The notes beneath the pieces were generated by a model, which saw nothing but the letters and a program-made list of their open reading frames with translations, was not told where the DNA came from and searched no databases. The translations under genes and the position numbers were made by a program. From the NCBI GenBank assembly GCA_947683425.1, contig CANTUQ010000159.1, positions 7,144,001-7,208,000 of the forward strand: 64,000 nt of DNA, in the 5' to 3' direction. This DNA comes from Excoecaria cochinchinensis. Lineage: Eukaryota > Streptophyta > Magnoliopsida > Malpighiales > Euphorbiaceae. Below, piece after piece: positions 34,454 through 44,685 of the stretch. Position 1 is the stretch's first letter, and each line of letters starts with the position of its first letter.

Positions 34454-37177
34454 TCATCTCTGTCCCAGATGGGTCATAATCTCCTCATCCCAAAAGTTCT
34501 CTACAGCTTTAACAACTCCGATCTCCCAATCAAAGACATCGTTGAAAATTTCAAATCCACGGATAATCTTCCCATCTACCCACTGCGGTTCTTCTTCTCC
34601 AGTGTAGGCACAAACCGATGATGATGGCATAAAGCTCTCCGAAATATGGGGAATCTTCCCTGAGCCTTTCTTCTTACCATATTCTCCTTTGTAGCCCAAC
34701 CCCTTTCGATCTTTCTGACCACGTGTAGTGATAGCATTCTGCAGCCCTTGTGACTCTTTTCCCAAACCAGCCCCTGGGAGGAAGTGCATCTTCTTCAGCA
34801 TATTCACCACTTGAGGGCTACCTTCTAGGTTTTGCTCTTCTCCGATCATCGATACATGAAAGCCACTGAATGGCTGATTAGAGATCTCCAAGGCAGACAC
34901 TTGGTTCTCTCTTGCTGCTTTAATGGTCACTACTTCTCCTTCATGGGGTATTTTAATTATCTGGTGTAAGGTAGATGGCACTCCCCCTAACTTGTGAAAC
35001 CACGGTCTACCAAGTAAAGCTGAAAAGTTTGCTGGGATCGGCAGAACCATAAAATCTGTTTCTGTCTCAATGGGCCCTGTCTTTACCAAAGCTTTGAAAA
35101 TTCCCGATGCTTGCCTCCTAGAGTTGTCGTAGGCAGTGATGGTCAGGTCAGATTTGCTTAACATACTCTCATCCATCCCAAAGGCCTGAAGTGCCACCAA
35201 AGGGCAGACATTTATCGATGACCCGTCATCAACCATGACACAAGCGGTGTGTTTACCATTGATCTGTGCCTTGATGTACAAAGGTCGGTTGTGGTTGCGA
35301 CCCTCTGTTGGTAGGTCTACATCAGAAAAAACCAACTTCTCCCCGGATCCCCCCTTTACAAGGTCTAAAAGCTCGGATGGAGAGATTGTAGTTGCTACGG
35401 TGGATACGCTCAATGCTTCGACTAACTTCTGTCGGTGCGAGGGGGACTGTCTCAAGAGGTCCCAAATAGATATCTGAGCCGTGGTCTTTTTCAGTTGCTT
35501 CACTATTGAATTTTCTTCCGGCTCTTTCTCTGCGATTGCTTGTGCTGGGTCCTGCTGCTTCTCAACTTCTGGAATGACCCTCCCACTTCTTGTTACTGCT
35601 TCTACTCTTTCTTCTTCCTCTGAATCCCACGGATCCGTAAACTCTCCATTTTTCTCATCTTCGTCATCTCCACTCTCACTAGTGGACCAACAGTCTATCG
35701 CTGCCACGGAAACCCCTTTTTCATCCACTGCAGGGCGAGTAATAGCGACATACTCATTTCCATATAGATCTTGCATTACGTACGACTCTGGTAGGCTCGA
35801 TCCGATCATAAAGACTGGAGGTGGCACTGTGTTATAACCAGACTTCTTCTTGCTTTCTCTCTGCTCAGGATCGGTGATCTGCTTGTTGTCAATTAGATCT
35901 TGGACCCGATGTCTTAGCGTTATACACTCATCCGTCAAATGCCCGGTATGTTGGTGGAATGCGCAGTATTCATTCTCTTTGTGCCCTGGCTGTCCTTGGG
36001 CTTTGGCCGGCTTAGGTGATAGGGGCCGCAGTTTTCCTTCTTTTATTAGCCTCTTCAGCACCCATGATAAAGGCTTACCCAAGTTGGAGAAATACCTCTG
36101 ACTTACGCCGGTTGCAGACACCTCGGCAGTCTTCCCAACTCTGTTACCACTTCTTGAACCTACTGGTTTGGCCGTCCCCTGATTGCTGTATCCCCTCCGG
36201 GCATAGGACTCACTATTTGCCCTCTTGGATAAATATTCTCCTTCCGCTTCTATGGCAATGTCCTTCAAAGACTCCCAAGCCTTGAGTCCCTTCATTTTCA
36301 ATCCATCTCTCAAGTAGGGGCTGGCATTTCGAATGAACAGCCGGATCTGATCAGAAGTGTCCGATTTGCGTTTCATCTCCATAACCCGGTTTCTCCACCG
36401 AGTAAGGTACTCGTGGAAGGACTCTCCAGCCTTCTGTTGTAGCAACTCGAGATCTTTCAAAGTGACCTCCATCCGGGTACTGCAATCGTACTGCTTAAGG
36501 AACTCTTCGGTCAACAAGTCCCAGTCCTCCTTGGATCTCCTGTCAAGCCCATGGTACCAATCAATAGCAGCTCCTGTGAGACTCAAGCAGAAATATTCTA
36601 TCTTCTGCTTTCTTGTTAAGGTCGTTCCCTTCATGACCAGCGAGTATTGCTTGATGTGTGCGGCAGGGTCAGAGGTTCCATCAAATTTGGGAATGTCCGG
36701 CATCTTAAAATTCTGGGGAATTAGGTCATCCCCATCCAGCTCTCGGTCTTCCGGGTTCATTCCTTTTCCCACGGTCATCATCCTTGCCATGACCTCAAAT
36801 CTCTCTTCCATTTTCCTCCACATTGCCTCATCCAGTTTTGGCAACTTTTCTTTAGCCACTGCATGCTCCTCATGCTCATCTCCCCCAAATTCAGCTTCAG
36901 ACCTGGGGCCCTCTCTGCGCTCAATAGGTGCAGGTACTCTTGGCTCAACAACAGGTGGGTCAACCACTGGTTGGTTAATTGCAGCAGGACGTTCTTCTCT
37001 TACAACCTCTTGTTCAGCTGGTACTCGGATAGGGGCAGCAGCTTGTTGCCCAGCTATAGTGGCGGCAAGATTGCCCATCATTGCAATCATTCGGGCTTCA
37101 AATTCCTCCATTCTCTTTCCTACCTCCTCAACGATTACTGCCCGGGTTGCATCAGACTCATTTGATGGATTAGCCAT
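34454..37177 (-). CDS. gag-pro: Gag-protease polyprotein with G-patch (Tat-II)
   Basis: The frame is open for 907 codons from the ATG at 37177 (MANPSNESD, conserved in Tat-I) and also open further upstream to 37453. In order it has the Gag core (IDWYHGLDRRSKEDWDLL, FHEYLTRWRNRVMEM), a zinc-knuckle variant C-x2-H-x4-H-x4-C at 35924-35965, an acidic linker, a protease with ACVMVDDGSSINVCPL (D-D-G-S, about 35210-35250) and FSALLGRPWFHKL, and a G-patch-like segment (GAGLGKESQGLQ ... GLGYKG, about 34690-34785). It ends at a stop at 34454. It encodes particle formation and self-cleavage; the G-patch may bind RNA. Confidence 0.9.
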   Translation of the reverse strand: MANPSNESDATRAVIVEEVGKRMEEFEARMIAMMGNLAATIAGQQAAAPIRVPAEQEVVREERPAAINQPVVDPPVVEPRVPAPIERREGPRSEAEFGGDEHEEHAVAKEKLPKLDEAMWRKMEERFEVMARMMTVGKGMNPEDRELDGDDLIPQNFKMPDIPKFDGTSDPAAHIKQYSLVMKGTTLTRKQKIEYFCLSLTGAAIDWYHGLDRRSKEDWDLLTEEFLKQYDCSTRMEVTLKDLELLQQKAGESFHEYLTRWRNRVMEMKRKSDTSDQIRLFIRNASPYLRDGLKMKGLKAWESLKDIAIEAEGEYLSKRANSESYARRGYSNQGTAKPVGSRSGNRVGKTAEVSATGVSQRYFSNLGKPLSWVLKRLIKEGKLRPLSPKPAKAQGQPGHKENEYCAFHQHTGHLTDECITLRHRVQDLIDNKQITDPEQRESKKKSGYNTVPPPVFMIGSSLPESYVMQDLYGNEYVAITRPAVDEKGVSVAAIDCWSTSESGDDEDEKNGEFTDPWDSEEEERVEAVTRSGRVIPEVEKQQDPAQAIAEKEPEENSIVKQLKKTTAQISIWDLLRQSPSHRQKLVEALSVSTVATTISPSELLDLVKGGSGEKLVFSDVDLPTEGRNHNRPLYIKAQINGKHTACVMVDDGSSINVCPLVALQAFGMDESMLSKSDLTITAYDNSRRQASGIFKALVKTGPIETETDFMVLPIPANFSALLGRPWFHKLGGVPSTLHQIIKIPHEGEVVTIKAARENQVSALEISNQPFSGFHVSMIGEEQNLEGSPQVVNMLKKMHFLPGAGLGKESQGLQNAITTRGQKDRKGLGYKGEYGKKKGSGKIPHISESFMPSSSVCAYTGEEEPQWVDGKIIRGFEIFNDVFDWEIGVVKAVENFWDEEIMTHLGQR

Positions 37178-38098
37178 GCTTACTTCTGTTGATGATTTGG
37201 AAGAAAACCCCACACTATTTTCTGAGATTGAATCTGAACTCTGATCCGACACTAACTCAGTTAACCCCAAAAGCGGCGTCCTTCTTAACCGTCCATCGGG
37301 ACCTCTAGACCACCCAGGAGAATCTATGATGGCTGAAATGCAAAGATTATTAAGATGATGCATGATTAAAATGCAATGTATGCTCGTGCTGATGCAACAT
37401 AGACAAACACATGCAAGCAGATAGATCTTTCCAACCTTGTATCTCCCACACACGTGGTAATGCGGTCTCTTTCCTAGGTGGGCTTAATCCATGGATTAAC
37501 TTGGAACCCGATGGACACGTATGGTGCGCGGTGAAAAACCGGCAGCATAACAGCTCCTATCTAATGTACATACGTATGGGTGTTTGGCAATTATGTATTT
37601 AAACAATTCAACTTAACTAAGATGGGCCCACCAGGGCATGAAAGCCTTTGATGAAGACCATTTAATTAAATTGATTTCGTTTAATATATGATGGCCCATA
37701 TAGCAAGCATAGTATTACGGTACATTTCACCTAGTGGAAGTATCTATTGCCATTACATGAGCTTTGGACAAGGGAGATGTTACTTTAAGGCTACCCAAGC
37801 ATGATCCCTGCCGATGGGTCTAGCTCATCACAAGCATAGCGACCGGTCGGGTCGTCATTTTGATATACCATTGAGGTACGTGGCTTGGGCTGGTGATTAT
37901 CCTTAACACTTCCCCAAATTGAGTGAAAATGAGGTCGTGCTTCGGGAACGCACCGGGGCTTGAAAAGGGACCAAACTAACTTAATCTAAAGCTCTAATGA
38001 GATGATATGCAATTTTGAGATAAGGCGAATTTATGAATTAAATTTTAACCATAAATGTTAAACGAGGTATTTTCAAATTGAAATCTCGAACCATATCG
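37178..38098 (-). other. Tat-II 5' leader
   Basis: The leader includes 37178-37340, where the reading frame is open and similar in protein to the same place in Tat-I (AIIDSPGWSRGPDGRLRR). An acceptor-like TTTGCATTTCAG lies just upstream of that on the minus strand. The block 37740-37980 is nearly the same as 2205-2440. The rest shows no coding signal. Confidence 0.6.
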
Positions 38099-38116
38099 TC
38101 CCCAGTGGAGTCGCCA
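38099..38116 (-). promoter_or_regulatory. Primer binding site of Tat-II
   Basis: The minus strand reads TGGCGACTCCACTGGGGA one base inside the 5' LTR edge. It is the same 18-mer as in Tat-I and fixes the LTR border at 38118. Confidence 0.8.
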
Positions 38117-38117
38117 C

Positions 38118-40121
38118 TGTGACGCGCGCCGGATCCCGAGCGCCGCCCTTTCGGACCGCCCGCACGTGGGCGATCGGGGCATTTGCGGGTCCGTTGACAT
38201 CTTGCGATAAATCGCAAGTGCGTCTATGTTGAGCAACAAGGAGGTATCATGGAGTCGCCACCCAATAGAACATTGGGAAAGTTTCTCTCGCCTCGGAGAG
38301 CCTAAGACTTGCGCATTTTATCCATATTGAGCCATGAGGCCTAGGATTAGCGCTAAAGCCTCGTGACTCAAGAAGTATTTTGGAGGATAACCTCTAACCT
38401 CTCGAGCCCAAAGACCAGAGCTGGGTCCGGGATTTCTCATCTATTTCTACCTCGATTAATTTATGATCAAATTTTAATTATCATTAATTCGCTCTCTCTC
38501 CACACGATGCAATTTTAATCTAAAAGCGCATTTATACATGTTAGGAAAACCATAAATTAGCAAGTAAAGCAATGAATTACAATAATACAAGGAGCGGAAT
38601 ACAACTCCCTTTTAAAAGTGCAAACATGCATAAAACCGGGGAATTTATTAATCATGAGGACTTTGGTCCCCGCATGCTCAATGAAAGAAAATATTTTGGA
38701 TGTGGTAATTTTATTTGGGATGAAAACTAGGACATTGGTCCCATTTTATTATGAAAAATCTAAATTAATTTAGTAAGAAATATTTTTATGATCTTTATTC
38801 AGGTGCGCATAGGAAAACATTTTATTCAATGAATATATACAAGGAAATTAAAAATATAAACGAAATGAGAATTAAAAATGTATAAAGGAAATACCAAACC
38901 CCGCAACTCCTCCTTCATGTGCATGGATGCTCAAATGAGGATAAAATAATGATTTGCAACCAAAAATAAAACAAAAGAAATTCATGTTAGTGATTGAACC
39001 AACAAAATAATATGACATAAAAATATAATATGTACCATGAAAATATAATATGCATAAAATAATCATGATGTAATTTAACATGCATAGAATAATTAAGATG
39101 CAATTTAACATGCATAGAATAATTAAGATGCAATTTAACATGCATAAGGTGAGAAAGTATCATGGCACATGCAACTTATTAATATTAGTAATTAACGTAC
39201 ATGGAAAATTAGTGACAATCAATTTTATTATAGTTAGGATATGAATAAATGTGTAACATGAGAATAATTCCACTTGACATGCATAACTAGCATAAAATAA
39301 TGACTATAACACTCATACATGCAAAAGAAAGCATAATAATAAACATGATATAGCATTAAGAAATTAAAGGTATTTACAACCTAAAACATGCATAATTACA
39401 TGAACAAAGAATAATTTGACATGAAAAAAAGATAATAGAATTTAAAAAGCTTATTTGTTATATGAATAATTGAAGATAAAAAAAATAAGAAGAAGAATAT
39501 GGAGACTAAGAGAATTTACATGTTTGATATGTTAATTAGAAGCCAAAATAAATGAAATTAACAAGAGAATTAATGAGTAAAGCCAAGAATAATTACCCTC
39601 AAATTCAGTTTTGAAGAATTGAAGATAGAAGTGTTGAATTCCTTGTCTTCTCTTGTGAAAATCCTTAGAAAATAGCTTGAAAACTTGAAGAAAAGCTCTT
39701 GGAAACAAGTGTGTAAGATGGATTTTTTTTCTCTCAACTCAAAGCTCCAAAATTCAGTTTTTTTTCTCACCAAATGTTCTTAGTTCGTCCTCCCCTTGTT
39801 CTGAATTTTTTCTCGTGTTTTTCATCATCAAAACTACCCAAAAACCACCAAAAACCGTCCAAAAACGGTTGAAAATCGAGTGGGGGTCGAAAAGTGGGCG
39901 AAATGGGCGAAGTGGGGCGATTTCGGCGAGAGATCGTGCGCGTCGCGCACGTTTCCGCGCGATCTGCGCGGAGTTTCCGCGCACGACGTGCGTGGGGCGA
40001 GCGACGCCCTGCGCGGAGCGCACGAAAATTTGCGACGGCCCTTGGCCGTCGCCTTTTCGTCGCGATTATTTTCCCCCATTTTCCATTTTTCCTACTTTCT
40101 TCATTTTTTCATCATTTTTCA

Positions 40122-40164
<43 letters not shown>

Positions 40165-40354
40165 ACCCTCAACCTAAAACACACTTTTTCTTCTTCAAAA
40201 TAATTTAAAAAATATTTTTAAAATACCCTTTTTACTCACCGAAAAGACAAGGAAAATCACTTCTGAACTCCAATCTTTTTGCCTATAAGCCGGCATAGCT
40301 AAATTTCATCATCGGGTAATCCTGATCAAGGCTTCTCGGGACCCAGTGTCTACA
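38118..40354 (-). repeat. 5' LTR of Tat-II (2237 bp)
   Basis: It matches 26545-28831 along its length, with plus-orientation ends TGTGACGCGCGCC and AGTGTCTACA. Differences seen by eye: the GC-rich block is shorter here, a T run replaces the TTTTA repeats of the other copy, one AT-rich 10-mer copy is missing, and there are a few substitutions. Confidence 0.93.
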
Positions 40355-40359
40355 GCGGC

Positions 40360-40387
40360 CACGGGGATCCGGCTCGCGAGCGTCACA
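40360..40387 (+). repeat. Truncated Tat-type LTR (Tat-IV), right end
   Basis: These are the last 28 bp of the LTR interrupted by Tat-II. They read GGGATCCGG...GCGTCACA, the reverse complement of the TGTGACGC...CCGGATCCC start of the other Tat LTRs. The next base starts Tekay-like 3' LTR sequence. Confidence 0.72.
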
Positions 40388-40441
40388 GGTAACTCACTCC
40401 GATCCGGATGGGTTCGCCTACGTATTGGTAGGGGTGTTATA
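40388..40441 (+). repeat. Remnant of the Tekay-like 3' LTR (54 bp)
   Basis: CTCACTCCGATCCGGATGGG and GGGGTGTTATA match the last about 55 bp of the 5' LTR (16990-17046) with few changes. This remnant shows that the Tekay-like element once ended here and that a deletion removed the rest of its 3' LTR. Confidence 0.75.
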
Positions 40442-42831
40442 GTATTATTGATTTTCCGTTACTTATTTTGTAGATTGAAGTGCATACATATTCCTGAAGT
40501 CATTGTATGAGTGATTTTGCATTTCATAATTGGTGGGTTTAGTTGCTTATGTATTTGAAAATGATAATTTTGAAAGATGGATTAGTTTGATACTTATAAA
40601 TGCCTAGTATTTGCTCTTTGATTTAATGATGATGATTTTTTTTTTGTGTTGATTGAATATAGTTGTTCCTTTTTTAACTTGCAAGTTTTTCGTTTTATTT
40701 AATTATTTTCAGTGCAGGATTGTGTTTTACAAATTATTTGTTGGTTTTATATTTTAAATCTGATTGTGATTTATATGTCCATTTTTATAGGTTATTACAA
40801 TGACGAGAAGAATTCCTGTTTTGATGCAATTTGATGGAAAATGGAATGAAGAGAATAAGTACCAGGATTTTCAAGTTGATGGAATATTAATTCCATTAGG
40901 TTGCAGTTATGATAATTTTTTGGATATAATAAGTAAACAGCTGAGTAGGGGTATGAAAGTAGCTTCTTTGACATCAAATATGTAATTGGAGATGGATATC
41001 AACCACTTAAAATAAAGGATGATATGACTTTGTTTTTCTATTTGGAGTTGAAAATCAAAGATTCATGTTTCAAATCATATCCACTGTGCATCACAAAGAT
41101 TGAGAAGTGCGAAATAATTTTACTTTTGAATATTGTTGTGATGTTGCTATTGTTTGAAGTTGTATTTGTGAGTCTTAAAAATTGTCAGTAAGTATAGGAT
41201 ATGTGGATGGCTGCTAGTAACAATATTCTTTAGAGCAAATGGTGAAATTATGGTAATCCTACTATAAAATTAACATAATTCACATGGCAACAGGGTTGTA
41301 GATTGTTACAAGCTCCATGCTGCATCAACATTTTTTATGTTAACCCGTTTGATATTTTAAATGCATTTTACTTTTAAATATTGTTGTGATGCTACTATTT
41401 GTTTGAAGTTGTATTTGTGAGTCTAAAAAATTATCAATAAGTATGGGATATGTGGATGGCTGCCAGTAACAATATTCTTTGGAGCAAATGCTGAAATTAT
41501 GGTAATCCTATTATAAAAACAACATAATTGACATGGCAACAGGGTTGTAGATTGGTACATGGTCCATGATGTATCAACATTTTTTATGTTAACCTATTTG
41601 ATTTGTTTTTTAAAGCCAATATGTTTGATAGTTGAGTATATGAAAATCGACGTTCTTTGACCCTACATCTGAATTTTAATATTCATAAGTAGATATGAAT
41701 ACATGTATTGATATATTTTTTTTTTGTTTAATTATGATTTTAGGGATATGTCTGTAATATAATAAAATTATTTATATGTTTATATTATAGGGAAAGCTCC
41801 AAAATAGGCTCAAATGACCTTGGAATGATAGAAGTTGAACCTAAAGCAACTAGCTTAGTATTGAATGAAAATATATCGATTGTCAACCAAGATGAAACAA
41901 TTGTAGATATAATGAATTATGTGAGTTTGGTGAGCAAATAGACAGTTGGCAATTTGAATGACAAATGTCAAAGAAGTATAAGGAGAAGGAGATGTAGAAG
42001 AAATTATAACAAATCCAAGGTTTTGAAGAATTGGTGTTGGACAGATTTTTAAAGACAATGATACACTTAAAAGAGTATTAAGTTTCTTTACAATAAAGAA
42101 TGATTTTTAATTCAAGGTGTGCAAATCAAGTGGTAGAAGATATGAGATTTGTTGCTTTGATGAGGCGTGTCCATGGAAATTAAAGGCTTTGAAAAAATGG
42201 AATACTAGGATGTTCAAAATTAGAGAGTTCAAAGATACACACTAATGCGATTTGAAGGTAAGGTTAAGCAATAAAAGGCAAGCTACATTGAATATAATCG
42301 CTAATTTGATCAAATCTAAATATGTAAATGTAAAGACTGTTTGCACTCCAGGTGACATGATAAGGGATATGAGAAATGAACATGAAGTGACTATCAATTA
42401 TATGAAAGCTTGGAGGTTAATGGAAAGAGCTCTGGATATCACTAGAGGTAAATCATCTGATTCATATTCATTATTGCCTACGTATCTATACATGCTGCAA
42501 AAGACAAATCCTAGTTCTACAATACATCTAGAAAAAAATGGGATAACATGCAATTTTTATACCTCTTCATTGCTTTAGATGCATCAATTAGAGGTTGGAA
42601 ATATTGCTTGCCTATAGTAGTTATATATGATACATTTTTAAAGGCAGTATATAGGGGGACTTTAATAACAGCTTCAACTCAAAATATTGGTGGGAAAATA
42701 TTTCTTTTAGCTTTCTCTATTGTTGATTCAGAAAATGTTACTTCTTGGGAGTGGTTTTTTAGTAAATTTAAACAAACTTATGGAATAATGGATTAAATTT
42801 GTATTATATTTGATAGGCATGAAAGTATACA
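40442..42831 (+). pseudogene. mudrA: MuDR-type (MULE) transposase, broken
   Basis: An N-terminal exon-like ORF starts MTRRIPVLMQFDGKW (40800-40985). After a long non-coding stretch (41000-42110, with a duplicated segment at 41150-41300 and 41390-41550) comes the MuDR DNA-binding region (CPWKLKALKKWN, KIREFKDTH) followed by RQATLNIIANLIKSK and SYSLLPTYLYMLQKTNPSS. The MULE catalytic domain then starts (FIALDASIRGWKYCLP, VIYDTFLKAVYRGTL, IVDSENVTSWEWFF). A TAA at 42794 and a cut by LTR-B at 42832 end it. It once cut and pasted its own terminal repeats. Confidence 0.82.
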
Positions 42832-44685
42832 TGTAACAACCCGTATTGTACTCTAGAAGGAATTGTGTGTTATTTGTATAGCGAGGGTACAAAAGCATTT
42901 GTGTATGTATAGAATTGTGAGTTTGTAAGGCTATAATTGAAAGAGACGATAGGTATGCAAAGGAAAGAACTTTCGCAAGGGACTAAAATGGGTTTTGTAA
43001 AGGATTAATTTAGAAATTCATTAAAAGTTGACAAGTGGCTATATATGAGAGTGACACCTAGCATGAGTCAAGATATATATATAAGGTAAATTTATGAGAT
43101 TGGGTGGCTTTAAATTTGTTAGTTAGACGGCCATCATCTCTTTTTTTCTTCATTCCTTTGTTCTTCATTTCTGCTCTTTCCCTTCTCTTTTCTTCTTGTT
43201 CTTCTTCCCTTTTTTTTACCCTAAGTTAAGTTTTGAGCTTGGATTGGTTTGAAGAGTTGTGTAAGAGTTTTAAGAAAGGTAAGTGGTTTGATTTTTGGAA
43301 CGTGATCTTCTTCTTTTACTTGGTTTTTGTTTTTGATTTAAAGTGGATTAAGTGTTTGTTTGGGTTGTTTGTGCAAGAAGTTGTGGATAGAAGACAAGAC
43401 AAGGGCAAGGAAAAGGTTTGAGTGGGAGCAAGGTTTAACAAGTTGCCTAATTTTGAGAGGTTTGGGATTTTTAACTTTTAATAGATGCATGATTGTATAA
43501 TTGAGAAATTGTATGTGATTATGTGTGAATTGATAGATTTCATAGCTTTAAATGTGTAGTTATGTGTGTTGATAACTATAAAGTATGAACCCTAAATTTT
43601 GCGAAAATTCTGCTCATATTTCACTAGACTGCCGTGTGATATTTTGCTTAGAAGTGGAGTTTAAGAACTTTATATTAAGTGATTATAGTTGCGTTTGAAC
43701 CATGACTTCCATACCTATAAAAGTTCAAGAAATGACCCTAAGCAAATTTTGGCTCTAAGACCGTTAAAAGTGGCCAAAACTGAGGGGTTTCTACTTTGGC
43801 CAGTTCATTAGAGCAGTTCAGATTGTTTAGATCATATTTGACGTTTTAGATGTCTAATTGACCTGTAATTTATTCCATTTGAAACTTAAAATCTTAGGGA
43901 ACAATTGTTAAGAAGGTAGTTTTGCCTAAAATTGAGGTTGAGATGTTGGTTTAGGCTAAGCAAAATAGAGTAGTGAAGCAATCCTGAGTTTTTGCTTTTG
44001 TTTTGCTTATTTTTTGTATGTCAAGGTCACAATCAATTCATTGCCACTGTGACCAATGCCAAGAAAAGGCAGAATTGCATATTTTTCGACCTCATGGTCA
44101 CAATCAATTCATTTCCACCGTGACCCTCGCCAGTTTTGTGTATTTTGTGTGTTTTTCTTCCCAAAATGCACCCGAACTTCATTGCAAGGTCCTATAGCTT
44201 ATCCAACTCATGTCTAACATTATGAAAAGAGTATGTGAATGTTTGTTAATTGGAATTATATGTAAATGATGCTATAGAATAGTAGTTTAATAAAGGAATT
44301 AAATGTATACATGCTTTTTAATTATTGAACATGACATGGCATGCGATATTGATCATATATGATTGAATAGATGTCTTATATTGAGAAGAAATATATAGCA
44401 TTTGGTTTAGGGTATAGAGTTTATATGTATAAGCCTGAATGATCATAGTAATGAATAGATAAGCATGCTTATAAAGGGTTAGAGTGTGGTTGCCAGCGTG
44501 GCACCATTTGTGTCTAGATGTTGAATACCTTGTGTATTCAAATGTTTGAGTTAGGTCTCTAGATGTTCGATACTGCTAAGCAATATCCAGAGTACCCGTA
44601 TCCACCATCGATGTGAATTCAGGCTAGTAAATGTTATGTTTTGTATACGAGATGTAGTGAAGTCTATTATGCGATTATTTAAGGA
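42832..44685 (+). repeat. Chromovirus-type LTR (LTR-B), 3' truncated
   Basis: It starts TGTAACAACCCG directly in the MULE transposase and is similar to LTR-A. It has a TATA-like TATATATATAAGG (43073-43085), a CT-rich tract (43138-43215), GGTAAGTGG (43278), AGGTTTGGGA (43449-43458), two inverted-repeat units (44020-44125) and TAAGCATGCTTA (44460-44471). Similarity changes near 44680 to that of the next LTR, so its end is lost. Confidence 0.7.
43073..43085 (+). promoter_or_regulatory. TATA box of LTR-B
   Basis: TATATATATAAGG lies about 55 bp before the CT-rich tract that usually follows the transcription start in these LTRs. Confidence 0.5.

Larger units (their letters stand above)
26545..40354 (-). 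mobile_element. Near-complete Tat-lineage element (Tat-II), 13.8 kb
   Basis: It is flanked by the perfect 5-bp duplication GCGGC (26540-26544 and 40355-40359). On the minus strand the order is 5' LTR (38118-40354), PBS, leader, gag-protease-G-patch, RT, RNase H, second RNase H, integrase, a long 3' untranslated region with a 66-bp tandem array, polypurine tract and 3' LTR (26545-28831). The two LTRs look nearly identical apart from a GC-rich indel of about 40 bp and homopolymer differences, so insertion is recent. Coding is almost intact. Confidence 0.93.
14516..40441 (+). mobile_element. Tekay/Del-like chromovirus with nested insertions
   Basis: Parts present are 5' LTR (14516-17046), PBS, gag, protease, RT, RNase H and integrase to about 25365, and the last 54 bp of the 3' LTR (40388-40441). 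Those 54 bp match the end of the 5' LTR (CTCACTCCGATCCG...). Flanks are ttatt (14511-14515) and gtatt (40442-40446), a 4 of 5 match for an old 5-bp target duplication. Nested inside are a solo LTR (19289-23332), a truncated Tat LTR and the Tat-II element. The end of pol and most of the 3' LTR are deleted. About fifteen stops make it inactive. Confidence 0.75.

Noticed and set aside
35481..37244. Long plus-strand open stretches (for example 36357-37244)
   Set aside because: They lie opposite the conserved minus-strand Gag-protease ORF and have no similarity of their own; they are antisense shadows.
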